A stretch of 64,000 nucleotides of DNA from CAXSBR01 sp964236495 (lineage in GTDB: Bacteria > Actinomycetota > Actinomycetes > Mycobacteriales > Jatrophihabitantaceae): contig CAXSBR010000004.1 in assembly GCA_964236495.1 (NCBI GenBank), positions 168,937 through 232,936 on the forward strand, written 5' to 3'. Made by a program: the position numbers and the translations under genes. The notes under the pieces are model-generated. The model was given only the letters and a program-made list of their open reading frames with translations, was not told where the DNA came from and did not search any database. Positions 45,935-55,121 of the stretch are shown here, one piece after another. Each line of letters starts with the position of its first letter. The stretch's first letter is position 1.

Positions 45935-46795
45935 TCAGCGGAAGACGACGGTGCGCCGACCGTTGATCAGCACCCGGTGCTCGCTGTGCCAGCGCACCGC
46001 CCGGGCGAGGGCCGAGCATTCCGCGTCGCGTCCGACCCGCACCAACTCCTCGGGCAGCAGCGTGTGATCGATGCGGATCACTTCCTGCTCGATGATGGGC
46101 CCGTCGTCCAGGTCGGAGGTGACGTAGTGCGCCGTCGCACCGACCAGCTTGACCCCGCGCTGATAGGCCTGGTGGTAGGGGCGGGCGCCGGCGAAGCTGG
46201 GCAGGAACGAATGGTGGATGTTGATCGCTCGCCCGGCCAGACGTGTGCACAGCGGTGCCGAGAGCACCTGCATGTAGCGGGCCAGCACCACCAGGTCGAT
46301 GCCGCGCTGCTCGATGAGCTGCAGTAACGCACGCTCGGCGGCGGTCTTGGTCTCCGGCGTCACCGGGATATGTACGAACGCCACACCGGCGGCTTCCGCC
46401 ATCTCCCGCAGATCCGGATGGTTGGACACCACCAGATCGATATCGACGCCGAGCTGACCCGAACGCCACCGGTACAGCAGGTCATTGAGGCAATGGTCGA
46501 TCGTGGACACCATCACCACCGCACGACATCTGGTGGCGGTGTCGTGCAGGTTCCAGTCCATCGAATACTGCGCCGCCACCGGAGCAAAGGCTGCTCGCAG
46601 ATCGTCCAGCGCCGGGTGGGCGGTGACGGCGGCGAAGCTGGTGCGTAGGAACAGTGCCCCGCTGGTCTGGTCGTCGAACTGCTGGTAGTCCACGACGTCA
46701 CCGACGCCGTGCTCGACCAGGAACGAGGTGATGGCGTGCGCGATGCCAGGGCGGTCGGGGCAGTTCAGGGTGAGCACATAGTTCGCTCGGGTCAC
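45935..46795 (-). CDS. purU: Formyltetrahydrofolate deformylase
   Basis: 286 aa. N-terminal ACT domain (YVLTLNCPDRPGIAHAITSF, residues 5-~85), then the formyl hydrolase domain with RCRAVVMVSTIDHCLNDLLY, INIHHSFLPSFAGARPYHQA (catalytic His) and HYVTSDLDDGPIIEQE (catalytic Asp). PurU releases formate from 10-formyl-THF to balance one-carbon units and feed PurT; methionine and glycine act through the ACT domain in relatives. Monocistronic here. Confidence 0.96.
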   Translation of the reverse strand: MTRANYVLTLNCPDRPGIAHAITSFLVEHGVGDVVDYQQFDDQTSGALFLRTSFAAVTAHPALDDLRAAFAPVAAQYSMDWNLHDTATRCRAVVMVSTIDHCLNDLLYRWRSGQLGVDIDLVVSNHPDLREMAEAAGVAFVHIPVTPETKTAAERALLQLIEQRGIDLVVLARYMQVLSAPLCTRLAGRAINIHHSFLPSFAGARPYHQAYQRGVKLVGATAHYVTSDLDDGPIIEQEVIRIDHTLLPEELVRVGRDAECSALARAVRWHSEHRVLINGRRTVVFR

Positions 46796-46981
46796 GGCAG
46801 CTCGAGCCCTGATCGGCGTCGGACGTTCCGGCGAACTGAGCGGATGACTCGCCCGGCGGCGTTCAGCACGACAGGCGCGTCGGCAGTGTGCCCACGATCT
46901 GGTGTCGAACGTGCGGCAGGCGCAGCGGAAGTTTCGCCGCAGGCAGCACGCCGCGCCAGTCGTCGTCCCGGTTCCCCGTCA

Positions 46982-47938
46982 TCAGATGCTTCCGCTGAAG
47001 GTGTCGCAGCTGGTCATGCTGCCGCTGCTACGACCGATCTTGAACCATTTCTCGCGCTCGGCCGCTGATCCGTGCGTCCACTGCTCGGGGTTGACCGACC
47101 CCTGGGATTCCTGCTGAATGCGGTCGTCGCCCACCGCATCGGCGGCGTTGATGGCACGGTTGACGTCGTCCTGGGTCAGGTTCTGGATCAGGACGTTGCC
47201 GTTGGCATCTGTCGTCGTGGTGGCGTGGTTGGCCCACACACCGGCGTAGCAATCGGCCTGCAACTCCAGGCGCACACTGCCCGAGGTGGCACCCTTGGCA
47301 CCCAGCCGGCCGGCTTTGGTCATCGTGCCGAGCAAGTCCTGCACATGATGGCCGTACTCGTGCGCGATGACGTAGGCCTCGGCGAACGGGCCGCCCTCGG
47401 CGCCGAGCTGATTCTGCAACATGTCCTGGAAAAAGCTGAGGTCCAAATAGACTTTCTTGTCGGTCGGGCAGTAGAAGGGTCCGGCGTCCTTCGTCGCCTG
47501 GCCGCAGCCTGACGAGGTCGAGGACGTGAACAGCACCGTGTCGGATTCGGTGTAGCGAACGTTGTGCTTGGGCAGTTCCTGCGCCCAGTACTCCTGCACG
47601 CTGTTGGCCACCGCGGTGATCCGGCAGTCGGCCTGCCGGTTGGCGTCGGCGCCGGTGCGACAGGCGCTGACCTGCACCGGGCCGGTGCCGCCGGGGTCCG
47701 GATTCGAAGCCGGGGTGCCACTGGCACCGCCGCCGATGACCTGAAACAGGACTACGACGATGACGGCGATCAACCCGAGACCCCCTCCGCCGGCTGCCAT
47801 CGCGCCGCCGGGGAAGCCGCCGCCACCCAAGCTGCCACCACCGAATCCGCCACCGCCGAATCCGCCGCCGCCACCGCCCTGACCCCGCCGATCCTCGATC
47901 TGCGACGTGTCGATGCTGGCGTTGTCGTTGAAATCCAC
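46982..47938 (-). CDS. Neutral zinc metallopeptidase (YpfJ-like), membrane anchored
   Basis: 318 aa from GTG 47938 (VDFNDNASIDTSQIEDRRG) with AGAGGA upstream; the frame above it overlaps the divergent promoter. Residues 20-50 are Gly-rich, one membrane helix follows (~55-75) and the outside domain contains VIAHEYGHHVQDLLG (HExxH near residue 190) and ELQADCYAGVWANH (third ligand). This is the predicted neutral zinc metallopeptidase family (PF04228). Function is unknown; cell envelope quality control is a guess. It is divergent from the methyltransferase gene at 48043. Confidence 0.92.
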   Translation of the reverse strand: MDFNDNASIDTSQIEDRRGQGGGGGGFGGGGFGGGSLGGGGFPGGAMAAGGGGLGLIAVIVVVLFQVIGGGASGTPASNPDPGGTGPVQVSACRTGADANRQADCRITAVANSVQEYWAQELPKHNVRYTESDTVLFTSSTSSGCGQATKDAGPFYCPTDKKVYLDLSFFQDMLQNQLGAEGGPFAEAYVIAHEYGHHVQDLLGTMTKAGRLGAKGATSGSVRLELQADCYAGVWANHATTTTDANGNVLIQNLTQDDVNRAINAADAVGDDRIQQESQGSVNPEQWTHGSAAEREKWFKIGRSSGSMTSCDTFSGSI

Positions 47939-48042
47939 AATGTGTCCTCTCGCCGGCGGCGCCGTCTTCCTCTGGTCGAGTCGGTCCTGCCGGTTATGGC
48001 AGATTACGCGAATTGTCGCGTCGGCTCGGCCACAATCAAGCA

Positions 48043-48849
48043 ATGAGCACGCAGGCAACGTCGGACAGCGATCCGCACGATCGGCACCACAGCGCCCGCG
48101 CGAACCGGTTCTGGTGGGACAGTGACGCCGACACCTACCAGGCCGAGCACGGCGAGTTTCTGGGCGAGGCCGACTTTGTCTGGTGTCCGGAAGGCTTGCG
48201 AGAGGCCGACGTCGCCCTGCTCGGCCCTGTGGAGCAGTTGCGCGGTGCACGGATCCTGGAGGTGGGCTGCGGAGCAGCGATGTGCTCGCGGTGGCTAGTG
48301 ACTCAGGGCGCTCAGCCGGTGGCCCTTGACGTCTCGGCCGGCATGCTCGCCCATGCGCGCAAAGCTGGCGCGCGGACCGGCCTCGCGCCGGACCTGATCC
48401 AGGCAGATGCCCAGGCATTGCCCCTGCGCGACGCGTCGGTAGATGTTGCGTTCACCGCGTTCGGCGCCGTGCCGTTCGTCGCCGATTCTGCGGGTCTGAT
48501 GCGCGAGGTGGCCCGGGTGTTGCGCCCTGGCGGGCGGTGGGTGTTCTCCACGACGCACCCCATGCGGTGGGCATTTCCCGACGATCCCGGTGCAGCCGGC
48601 CTGACCGCAACGATGTCCTACTTCGCGTCCGAGCCCTATGCCGAGTTCGACGACGGTGCACTGGTCTATGTCGAGCACCATCGGACCATGGGCGGGCGCA
48701 TCCGCGAGCTGCGTGCAGCCGGCTTCGTTCTCGACGATCTAATCGAGCCGGAGTGGCCGCCGGACAACACGTCGACGTGGGGGCAGTGGTCGCCGCTGCG
48801 GGGCCAGCACTTCCCCGGTACCGCCATTTTCTGCTGCTCGCGGCCGTGA
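48043..48849 (+). CDS. Class I SAM-dependent methyltransferase
   Basis: 268 aa from ATG 48043. SAM motif ILEVGCGAAMCSRWL (near residue 72), followed by VALDVSAGMLAHARK, LIQADAQALPL and AFTAFGAVPFV, then REVARVLRPGGRWVFSTTHP. The N-terminal ANRFWWDSDADTYQAEHGEF is typical of a widely found actinobacterial methyltransferase of unknown substrate. Only about 100 bases separate its start from that of the zinc peptidase on the other strand. Confidence 0.9.
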   Translation: MSTQATSDSDPHDRHHSARANRFWWDSDADTYQAEHGEFLGEADFVWCPEGLREADVALLGPVEQLRGARILEVGCGAAMCSRWLVTQGAQPVALDVSAGMLAHARKAGARTGLAPDLIQADAQALPLRDASVDVAFTAFGAVPFVADSAGLMREVARVLRPGGRWVFSTTHPMRWAFPDDPGAAGLTATMSYFASEPYAEFDDGALVYVEHHRTMGGRIRELRAAGFVLDDLIEPEWPPDNTSTWGQWSPLRGQHFPGTAIFCCSRP

Positions 48850-48972
48850 TCGCTGGGCCGCTGCGCGCCACGCCGAACTTTGGCGCGTAGACCGGGTATG
48901 GCCAACTCAATCGGGTATGGACAACGGTGGCGCCAGAGGTTGGGTCGGTGGTCTGTTTGAGCAAGGTGAACA

Positions 48973-49503
48973 GTGCAGAATGTCACCATGTCCCTCGCGC
49001 GCAAACTTGCCCGTCCTCTGCTGGCCTCGACCTTCGTCGTCGGCGGTGTCGACACGTTCCGCAATCCCGCACCTCGGGTGCCAATGGCAGAGAAGGTCGT
49101 CGGCGCGCTGCCGGCGAAGGTGTCGTTCATCAAGGACACCGAGCAGGTCGTGAAGTACGACGCGGCTGTGAAGGTTGTCGCGGCGTTGCTGCTGTCCACC
49201 GGCCGGATGCCCCGGGCGATGGCGTTGGCACTCGCTTCCAGTCTCGTCCCCACCACCTTTGCCGGGCACCGGTTCTGGGCCGAGACCGACCCGGTGAAGC
49301 GCAAGATGCAGCAGCTGCAGTTCCTGAAGAACGCCTCGATCCTGGGTGGCCTGATCCTCGCCGTCGTCGACACCGCTGGTCGGCCGTCGGTGGGGTGGCG
49401 GGCCCGACGCGCTGCCAGCAGCTTCGGGTCGGCGACCATCGACCAGTTCTCCGTCGCCGGCAACAAGCTCAGCAAGATCACCGACCGGATGCCGGTCGGC
49501 TGA
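48973..49503 (+). CDS. DoxX family membrane protein
   Basis: 176 aa from GTG 48973 (AAGG seven bases upstream) or 171 aa from ATG 48988 (MSLARKLARPLLAS). Hydrophobic helices near 14-30, 66-85, 87-100 and 120-135 and the segment LLASTFVVGGVDTFRNP mark the DoxX group. DoxX proteins are small membrane subunits linked to thiol redox or quinone chemistry. No partner gene is adjacent. Confidence 0.88.
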   Translation: MQNVTMSLARKLARPLLASTFVVGGVDTFRNPAPRVPMAEKVVGALPAKVSFIKDTEQVVKYDAAVKVVAALLLSTGRMPRAMALALASSLVPTTFAGHRFWAETDPVKRKMQQLQFLKNASILGGLILAVVDTAGRPSVGWRARRAASSFGSATIDQFSVAGNKLSKITDRMPVG

Positions 49504-49669
49504 GAGCCTCGGTGCTCCGCTGCAGTCGCGCCGCAGCGCCTGCCAACGCGGGGCGCAGCAGGGTGCCGTCGCGGGCCTGACGTCGCGGGCCTTTCTCAGA
49601 TCTGGGCAGTGCGGAATCGACCTGGGTGTCGACGCAACGCCTGGTGCCGTCTAGTGCACGAGTGCGGTG

Positions 49670-52414
49670 TCAGTGCGCTGCGACGTCCCAGTTGGCGCCG
49701 ATCCCGACTGACACGTCCAGCGGCACGTCCAACGGGTACGCCGCACCCATTTCCCGGCGCACCAGCGCCTCCACCGCCTCGTGCTCACCGGGCGCGATCT
49801 CGAGGACAAGTTCGTCATGGACCTGCAGTAACAGCCTGGACTCCAGCCCGACCTCGCTGAGCGCGCGGTGCACGCCCAGCATGGCGACCTTGATGATGTC
49901 GGCCGCACTGCCCTGGATCGGTGCGTTCAGCGCCATCCGCTCGGCCATCTCGCGGCGCTGACGGTTGTCGCTGACCAAGTCGGGTAAATAGCGGCGCCTA
50001 CCCATGATCGTTTCGGTGTAACCCTCCTGCCGCGCCGTGTCGACCACGCCGTACAGATAGTCACGCACGCCGCCGAAGCGGGCGAAGTAGGCATCCATCT
50101 GAGCGCGCGCCTCATCGGTCGTGATCTTGAGCTGAGCGGCCAGGCCGAACGGGGACAGGCCATAGGCAAGTCCGTATGACATTGCTTTGACCCTACGGCG
50201 CAGCTCGGTGTCGATGGCCTCGGCCGGCAGGTCGAAGGCACGCATCGCGACGAAGGTGTGCAAGTCCTCGCCCGAGTGAAATGCCTGCATCAGCCCTTCG
50301 TCCTGGGACAGGTGGGCCATGATGCGCATCTCGATCTGGCTGTAGTCGGCAGTCATCAGCGACTCGTGCCCCGGCCCGACGACGAACGCCTGCCGGATGC
50401 GCCGCCCCTCGGCCGTACGAACCGGGATGTTCTGCAGGTTGGGGTCCTGCGACGACAGCCGGCCCGTGGAGGCGATGGTTTGGTTGAACGTGGTGTGCAC
50501 CCGACCGGCGTCGTCGATCATCGGCAGCAGCGCATCCACCACGGTCTTGAGGCGCGACACCTCGCGGTGGCGCAGCAGCATCTCCAGCAGCGGGTTCGCC
50601 GTCTGCGCGTAGAGCGCTGCCAGCGCGTCGGCGTCGGTGGTATAGCCGGTCTTCGTGCGCTTGGTCTTGGGCAGCTTCATCTCGTCGAAGAGGATCTCTT
50701 GCAGCTGTTTGGGCGACCCCAAGTTGAACGGACGGCCGACGACCTCGTGCGCCTCGCCTTCCACTGCCTTGACCGCAGCACCCATCTCGGACTGCAGACC
50801 CTGCAGATGATCTACGTCCAGGGCGATGCCGATGGCTTCCATGTCGGCGAGCACCGCGGTGAGGGGCAGCTCCAGCTCGGCCAGCAGCGTTGCCGCGCCT
50901 CGCATCTCGAGGTCTTGGTCGAAGGCTGTAGCAAGGTCGCGCACGGCCACCGCCTTGAGCGCCTCGGCCTCGGCCAGCTCGTCGTCGGCCTCCTGCTCCC
51001 CACCATCGAGGGTGAGCTGGCCGTTCTCGTCGGCCACCGCCGAGCGCAGCTCCCGGCGCAGGTAACGCAGCGCGAGATCGGCCAGATCGAACGAGCGTTG
51101 CCCTGGCAGCGCCAGATAGGCCGCGAGTTGGGTATCGCTGGTGACCCCGGCCAGCGGCAGCCCCCGAGCCCGCAACGCCAGCAGCGCGCCCTTCACGTCG
51201 TGCCCCGCCTTAGGCACGGTGGAGTCGCCCAGCCAGTCAGCCAGCACCTGGTCGTCATCGACGGTCAGGTGTTCGAGGTCGACGTAGGCGCACCGCCCGT
51301 CCGGTGCGGCCAGGGCGATGCCGTGCACATCGCCGGTACCGCGTCCCCAGGTGCCGGCGAAGTCGATCGCCACCCGCTCGCCACTGCGGCAGTGCTGGTC
51401 GAGCCACAGCCCCAGCTCGCCCGGCCCGACCCGGACGACGTCGATGTCGAAACCCTCTTCGGCTTCCGGTTCGGCGGCGGTCAGCGTCGCGAACAGCCGC
51501 TCGCGCAGCACCCGGAACTGCAGGTTGTCGAACAGCTGGTGCACCTGGTCGCGATCCCAGGTTTCGCGGGCCAGCTCGTCGAGCGACACGTTGACCCCGG
51601 GCACCGCGCGGATCAACTCGGTGAGCTGCCGGTTGCGCACGACGCTACCCAGGTTCTCCCGCAGCGCGTCGCCGACTCTGCCGCGCACGGTGTCCACCCG
51701 CGCCACCAGCTCGTCCAGTGAGCCGAACTCCCGCACCCACTTGGCGGCGGTCTTCTCCCCCACGCCGGGAATGCCGGGCAGGTTGTCGGAGGGATCACCA
51801 CGCAAAGCCGCGAAGTCGGGGTACTGCGTCGGGCTCAGGTCGTACTTCTCCTGCACCGACTCAGGGGTGAAGCGCCACATGTCGCTGACTCCCTTGCGGG
51901 GATACAGCACCGTGACGTGCGGATCGACGAGCTGGATCGCGTCCCGATCACCGGTACAGATGAGCACGTCCGCGCCCTGGGCGCGAGCCTGGGAGGTCAG
52001 GGTGGCGATGACGTCGTCGGCCTCGTAGTTGTCCACCGACAGTGTCGGTATGCGCAGCGCCGACAGAACCTCCTTGATCAGCGACACCTGGCCGGCGAAC
52101 GCCGAGGGCGTCTCCGAACGCCCGGCCTTGTATTCGGCGTAGGTGTCGCTTCGGAAGGTCTGCCGGGAGACGTCGAACGCGACGGCGAGATGGCTGGGCT
52201 CCTCGTCGCGCAGCAGGTTGATCAGCATCGACGTGAAACCGTAGACGGCGTTGGTCGGCTGGCCGGTGGTGGTGGAAAAGTTCTCGACCGGCAACGCGTA
52301 GAACGCCCGGTAGGCCAGCGAATGCCCGTCGAGCAACATCAGACGGGGCCGCGTCGACGGCGCACGCGCCGACGCGACCGGCGACGCAGGGCTGGATTTG
52401 GTGCGGGTGGCCAC
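49670..52414 (-). CDS. polA: DNA polymerase I
   Basis: 914 aa. Three domains: 5'-3' exonuclease (1-~310; LMLLDGHSLAYRAFYALP, YEADDVIATL), a degenerate proofreading domain (~330-500) and polymerase (~510-914; TADYSQIEMRIMAHLSQDEG, RRVKAMSYGLAYGLSPFGLA, LLQVHDELVLE). In the middle domain the Exo I motif reads AIDFAG where active proofreading enzymes have DxE, so 3'-5' exonuclease activity is probably lost, as in mycobacterial PolA. Functions in Okazaki fragment processing and repair. Confidence 0.97.
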   Translation of the reverse strand: MATRTKSSPASPVASARAPSTRPRLMLLDGHSLAYRAFYALPVENFSTTTGQPTNAVYGFTSMLINLLRDEEPSHLAVAFDVSRQTFRSDTYAEYKAGRSETPSAFAGQVSLIKEVLSALRIPTLSVDNYEADDVIATLTSQARAQGADVLICTGDRDAIQLVDPHVTVLYPRKGVSDMWRFTPESVQEKYDLSPTQYPDFAALRGDPSDNLPGIPGVGEKTAAKWVREFGSLDELVARVDTVRGRVGDALRENLGSVVRNRQLTELIRAVPGVNVSLDELARETWDRDQVHQLFDNLQFRVLRERLFATLTAAEPEAEEGFDIDVVRVGPGELGLWLDQHCRSGERVAIDFAGTWGRGTGDVHGIALAAPDGRCAYVDLEHLTVDDDQVLADWLGDSTVPKAGHDVKGALLALRARGLPLAGVTSDTQLAAYLALPGQRSFDLADLALRYLRRELRSAVADENGQLTLDGGEQEADDELAEAEALKAVAVRDLATAFDQDLEMRGAATLLAELELPLTAVLADMEAIGIALDVDHLQGLQSEMGAAVKAVEGEAHEVVGRPFNLGSPKQLQEILFDEMKLPKTKRTKTGYTTDADALAALYAQTANPLLEMLLRHREVSRLKTVVDALLPMIDDAGRVHTTFNQTIASTGRLSSQDPNLQNIPVRTAEGRRIRQAFVVGPGHESLMTADYSQIEMRIMAHLSQDEGLMQAFHSGEDLHTFVAMRAFDLPAEAIDTELRRRVKAMSYGLAYGLSPFGLAAQLKITTDEARAQMDAYFARFGGVRDYLYGVVDTARQEGYTETIMGRRRYLPDLVSDNRQRREMAERMALNAPIQGSAADIIKVAMLGVHRALSEVGLESRLLLQVHDELVLEIAPGEHEAVEALVRREMGAAYPLDVPLDVSVGIGANWDVAAH

Positions 52415-52461
52415 GAGGGCCGAGTCTAGAGCCGGGTACTGACACGCCCAGCCGGCGGCTT

Positions 52462-53058
52462 TCAGGCGCCTCGATGCAAAACCCGCGAATTGCGCACCGA
52501 GCGGTGCACGAGTCGACGCCGCAGCTGGGCACGGTCATCTAGTTCGGTTATGCCCAGCGCGCGCCGCAGGGCGGCCGTCGAGGACACCCGGCGCACCACC
52601 TGGGCGGTGAATCCCAGTCGAGCCAGGTAGCGGTTCGCGTCGCGGTCGTTGCTGCCCACGGCGGCGACGACGCACTCGATGCCACGATCCTCCGCCTCGC
52701 GAACCGCAGCGGCAAGCAGGGCCCGACCGGTGCCGCGGCGGCGGTGCGACGGTCGTACGACCAGGCAGGAGATGGTCAGCGCCGATGTCGGTACGACGGC
52801 GTCGGTCTCGTCCTCCCCGGCGACGAGTACGCCGACGACCTCGCCGGCATGTTCATCGACCGCACAGAGCAGCAACCGATCCGGTGAGTCGACGAGCTGC
52901 GCGAAGTTCTGGGCCAGGTCGGCCGAGCAGAGATCAGTGCGCCGTGGGTCGTGCCAGTCCCGTAGCGCCGTCACAGCGGCGAAGTCACGTGTGCTGGCCG
53001 GGCGGACGGAGACGGGCGGCCTCACGAGCGCCGGCTCCGCGGCCGCTCCACGACACAA
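52462..53058 (-). CDS. GNAT family N-acetyltransferase
   Basis: 198 aa; a GTG at VRPPVSVRPA (residue ~12) is an alternative start. GNAT fold with the acetyl-CoA loop VVRPSHRRRGTGRALLAAAV (R-R-x-G-x-G near residue 110), a beta-4 strand LTISCLVV and the C-terminal NRYLARLGF. The last ~35 residues are basic (RAQLRRRLVHRSVRNS). It lies 47 bases upstream of polA on the same strand. Substrate unknown. Confidence 0.88.
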   Translation of the reverse strand: MCRGAAAEPALVRPPVSVRPASTRDFAAVTALRDWHDPRRTDLCSADLAQNFAQLVDSPDRLLLCAVDEHAGEVVGVLVAGEDETDAVVPTSALTISCLVVRPSHRRRGTGRALLAAAVREAEDRGIECVVAAVGSNDRDANRYLARLGFTAQVVRRVSSTAALRRALGITELDDRAQLRRRLVHRSVRNSRVLHRGA

Positions 53059-53371
53059 CGGCCTGACAGAACACGACTTTGCATCGTCAACTCCTCAACC
53101 GACTGTGCGACGTTCACCACCGCTGACCTGCGCCGGCGTCACTGACCTATCGATAAAACGACCTACCGAGAAAACGACCCGACAGATGCACCGACCGAAC
53201 AACGCGTGCGATCGGTGCGGTTCCTTCGACTGGACCCTAGTCCTCAACGTGCCGATGACCAGCGGTGCGGTGGAACCAACCTGTCCAATCCACGGGCTCC
53301 ATGCGCTCGCACTCAGTGCGCGTGGTCCACTGACACAGACCCGTTACTGCCAGTGGAGGTGCCCGTGTCGC

Positions 53372-53400
53372 GTGACATGCCGTTGTGGGGTAGGTTATGT
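53372..53400 (+). promoter_or_regulatory. Candidate sigma-70 promoter for the secreted nuclease
   Basis: GTGACA (53372-53377), 17 bases, TTATGT (53395-53400). Both boxes are two bases or fewer from consensus-like actinobacterial promoters and give a leader of about 108 nt before the ATG at 53515. The rest of 53059-53371 has no recognised gene. Confidence 0.45.
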
Positions 53401-53464
53401 ATCGGGCGAAAGGGATATCTTGCGCTCGATGTTTCGTTCAGTTCGGCTTCCACCGGTTAACCAA

Positions 53465-53514
53465 CGCGGGGTCTGCCGAACGGCACTACGGGGTCTTTGA
53501 AGGAGTCCCCCGCG
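53465..53514 (+). promoter_or_regulatory. Structured leader that can hide the ribosome binding site
   Basis: CGCGGGG (53465-53471) is the exact complement of CCCCGCG (53508-53514) just before the ATG, enclosing a perfect TGCCG-AA-CGGCA hairpin (53474-53485). The same CCCC stretch can instead pair with CGGGG at 53489-53493, folding the AAGGAG Shine-Dalgarno (53500-53505) into the loop or stem. Two exclusive pairings next to the start suit a riboswitch or thermosensor. The class is not identified. Confidence 0.55.
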
Positions 53515-55047
53515 ATGCCCAAAATCTCACAGTCGATCAGCCGATCGGTACGCGCCTGCACGGTCACCGTCGCCGTCACCGGCTCCCTCGCCCTCACAGC
53601 ACTTGCGCCGGCACACGCTGCCACCGTCTTGGCCACTCCCAGTGGCGTCCACATCTCAGCGGTCACGCCATCGTCGTTCACGGTGGCGGCCAACACCACC
53701 GCTGACGCGCTGCACTACCGGCTGTTCTACTCCACCACGAAGAGCGACGTCTTCGTCGCCAACATCGCCAACGCCAGAAGCACCGCGCTGTCGACATCGC
53801 CGAAGTTCACCGTGTCCGGTCTGCCGTTCACGACGGCGCCCTACTTCTACCGCGTCGAGGCGATGCGCACCACCACCTGGCGGACGTGGTCGGAGGTGAT
53901 GACCGTCGGGCTGAAGCCTGCGACGCCCACCGCGGTGCAGGCGACCAGTTCCGCCGGTGGCACCTACCTGACGTGGAACAGCCCCGCGTCGACGGGCTTC
54001 CAAATCTCCCAGGGCACCAACGACACCCAGACGCTCAACCACCACAGCTACACGATCAACGGCCCGAGCCACCAGTTCTCGCCGTTCTACCTCTATCAAG
54101 GCGTCACCTACTACTTCCGCGTCCGCTCTCTGAACTCGGGCACCCCCTCGGCGTGGTCGGCACCGATCTCGGTGCAGCAAGCGAGTCGTCAGCAGTCGGT
54201 CCGGGTGATGACGTGGAACGTGCTGGAAGGCACCTTCGACGGCACCCCCGAGGGCGATCAGATCGTCGCGCCGTGGTCGCAACGCAAAGTCGTCGCGGCC
54301 AACTTGATCAAGGAGAACAACCCCGACGTCGTCGCAATCCAGGAAGCAGCAGCCTGGACCGACGGATACCAAAGCCCCCGCCAAATCGATTCGCTGGTCA
54401 CCCAGCTCACCAGCATCGGCGCCGACTACACGCTGGCACGTACCGAGATCCCGCCCACCGAGCGTGGCTACTTCCGCACCGGAAACTACCTTTTGATCAA
54501 GACGTCGTCCTACGTTGCCGTGGGCACAGGTGGATTCTTCACCATCGGTGACAGCAGATGGGCGGCCTACCAGGTGGTGCGCAACCGCACCACCGGTGCA
54601 AAGGCACTGTTCCTCTCACCGCATCTGATCTCCAACATCGGCGCCACCTATGACACCGTGCGGCAGCAGGAGATGACCTCGCTTGCCGACCAGGCAGAGA
54701 CGGTGGCCGCTCAATACAGCGTGCCTATCGTCTACGCCGGAGACTTCAACTCCACGCCGAACAAGAACCACGTCTTCGACGGCCCCGGCATCGTTCTCCA
54801 AGCACGGCACTTCGCCGACGCCGGCGACGAAGGTCATCTCCAGACCAACATCCAATACAACAGTTCCAACCAGTACTTCCGCACCGCACTCGCCCACGGC
54901 GACCGCATCGACCACATCTACACCTCCCCCGGTGTTGCCATCCGCGGCCTGAAGATCGCGGTGCACGTAGCGCCCGACGGCACGTTCATCGGTGTCATGG
55001 CCTCAGATCACAACGCACTGGTCTCCGACGTCTACCTGCCTTACTGA
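53515..55047 (+). CDS. Secreted endonuclease/exonuclease/phosphatase-family protein with FN3 domains
   Basis: 510 aa from ATG 53515, nine bases after AAGGAG. Sec signal peptide with cleavage near APAHA/AT (residue ~39). Two fibronectin type III-like domains follow (~45-135 and ~140-230; VHISAVTPSSFTVAANTT, then YYFRVRSLNSG). The EEP domain (~235-510) is intact: VMTWNVLEGTFDG, VVAIQEAA (metal Glu), GDFNSTP and SDHNALVSDV (catalytic His). It may be an extracellular DNase, a sphingomyelinase-like or other phosphodiesterase; which cannot be told. Confidence 0.93.
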   Translation: MPKISQSISRSVRACTVTVAVTGSLALTALAPAHAATVLATPSGVHISAVTPSSFTVAANTTADALHYRLFYSTTKSDVFVANIANARSTALSTSPKFTVSGLPFTTAPYFYRVEAMRTTTWRTWSEVMTVGLKPATPTAVQATSSAGGTYLTWNSPASTGFQISQGTNDTQTLNHHSYTINGPSHQFSPFYLYQGVTYYFRVRSLNSGTPSAWSAPISVQQASRQQSVRVMTWNVLEGTFDGTPEGDQIVAPWSQRKVVAANLIKENNPDVVAIQEAAAWTDGYQSPRQIDSLVTQLTSIGADYTLARTEIPPTERGYFRTGNYLLIKTSSYVAVGTGGFFTIGDSRWAAYQVVRNRTTGAKALFLSPHLISNIGATYDTVRQQEMTSLADQAETVAAQYSVPIVYAGDFNSTPNKNHVFDGPGIVLQARHFADAGDEGHLQTNIQYNSSNQYFRTALAHGDRIDHIYTSPGVAIRGLKIAVHVAPDGTFIGVMASDHNALVSDVYLPY

Positions 55048-55121
55048 GCAGCTGCCGGGATCTCCCCTTCTTTGGCGGGAAGCCGTGTCGAACACCCGGG
55101 GTCGCCGTGCGAGCATGAGCC

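Noticed and set aside
52649..53500. Cys-rich plus-strand ORF upstream of the secreted nuclease
   Set aside because: Its first part is antisense to the GNAT gene and the Cys-rich part is not conserved-looking, lacks a start signal and overlaps the candidate promoter and leader.
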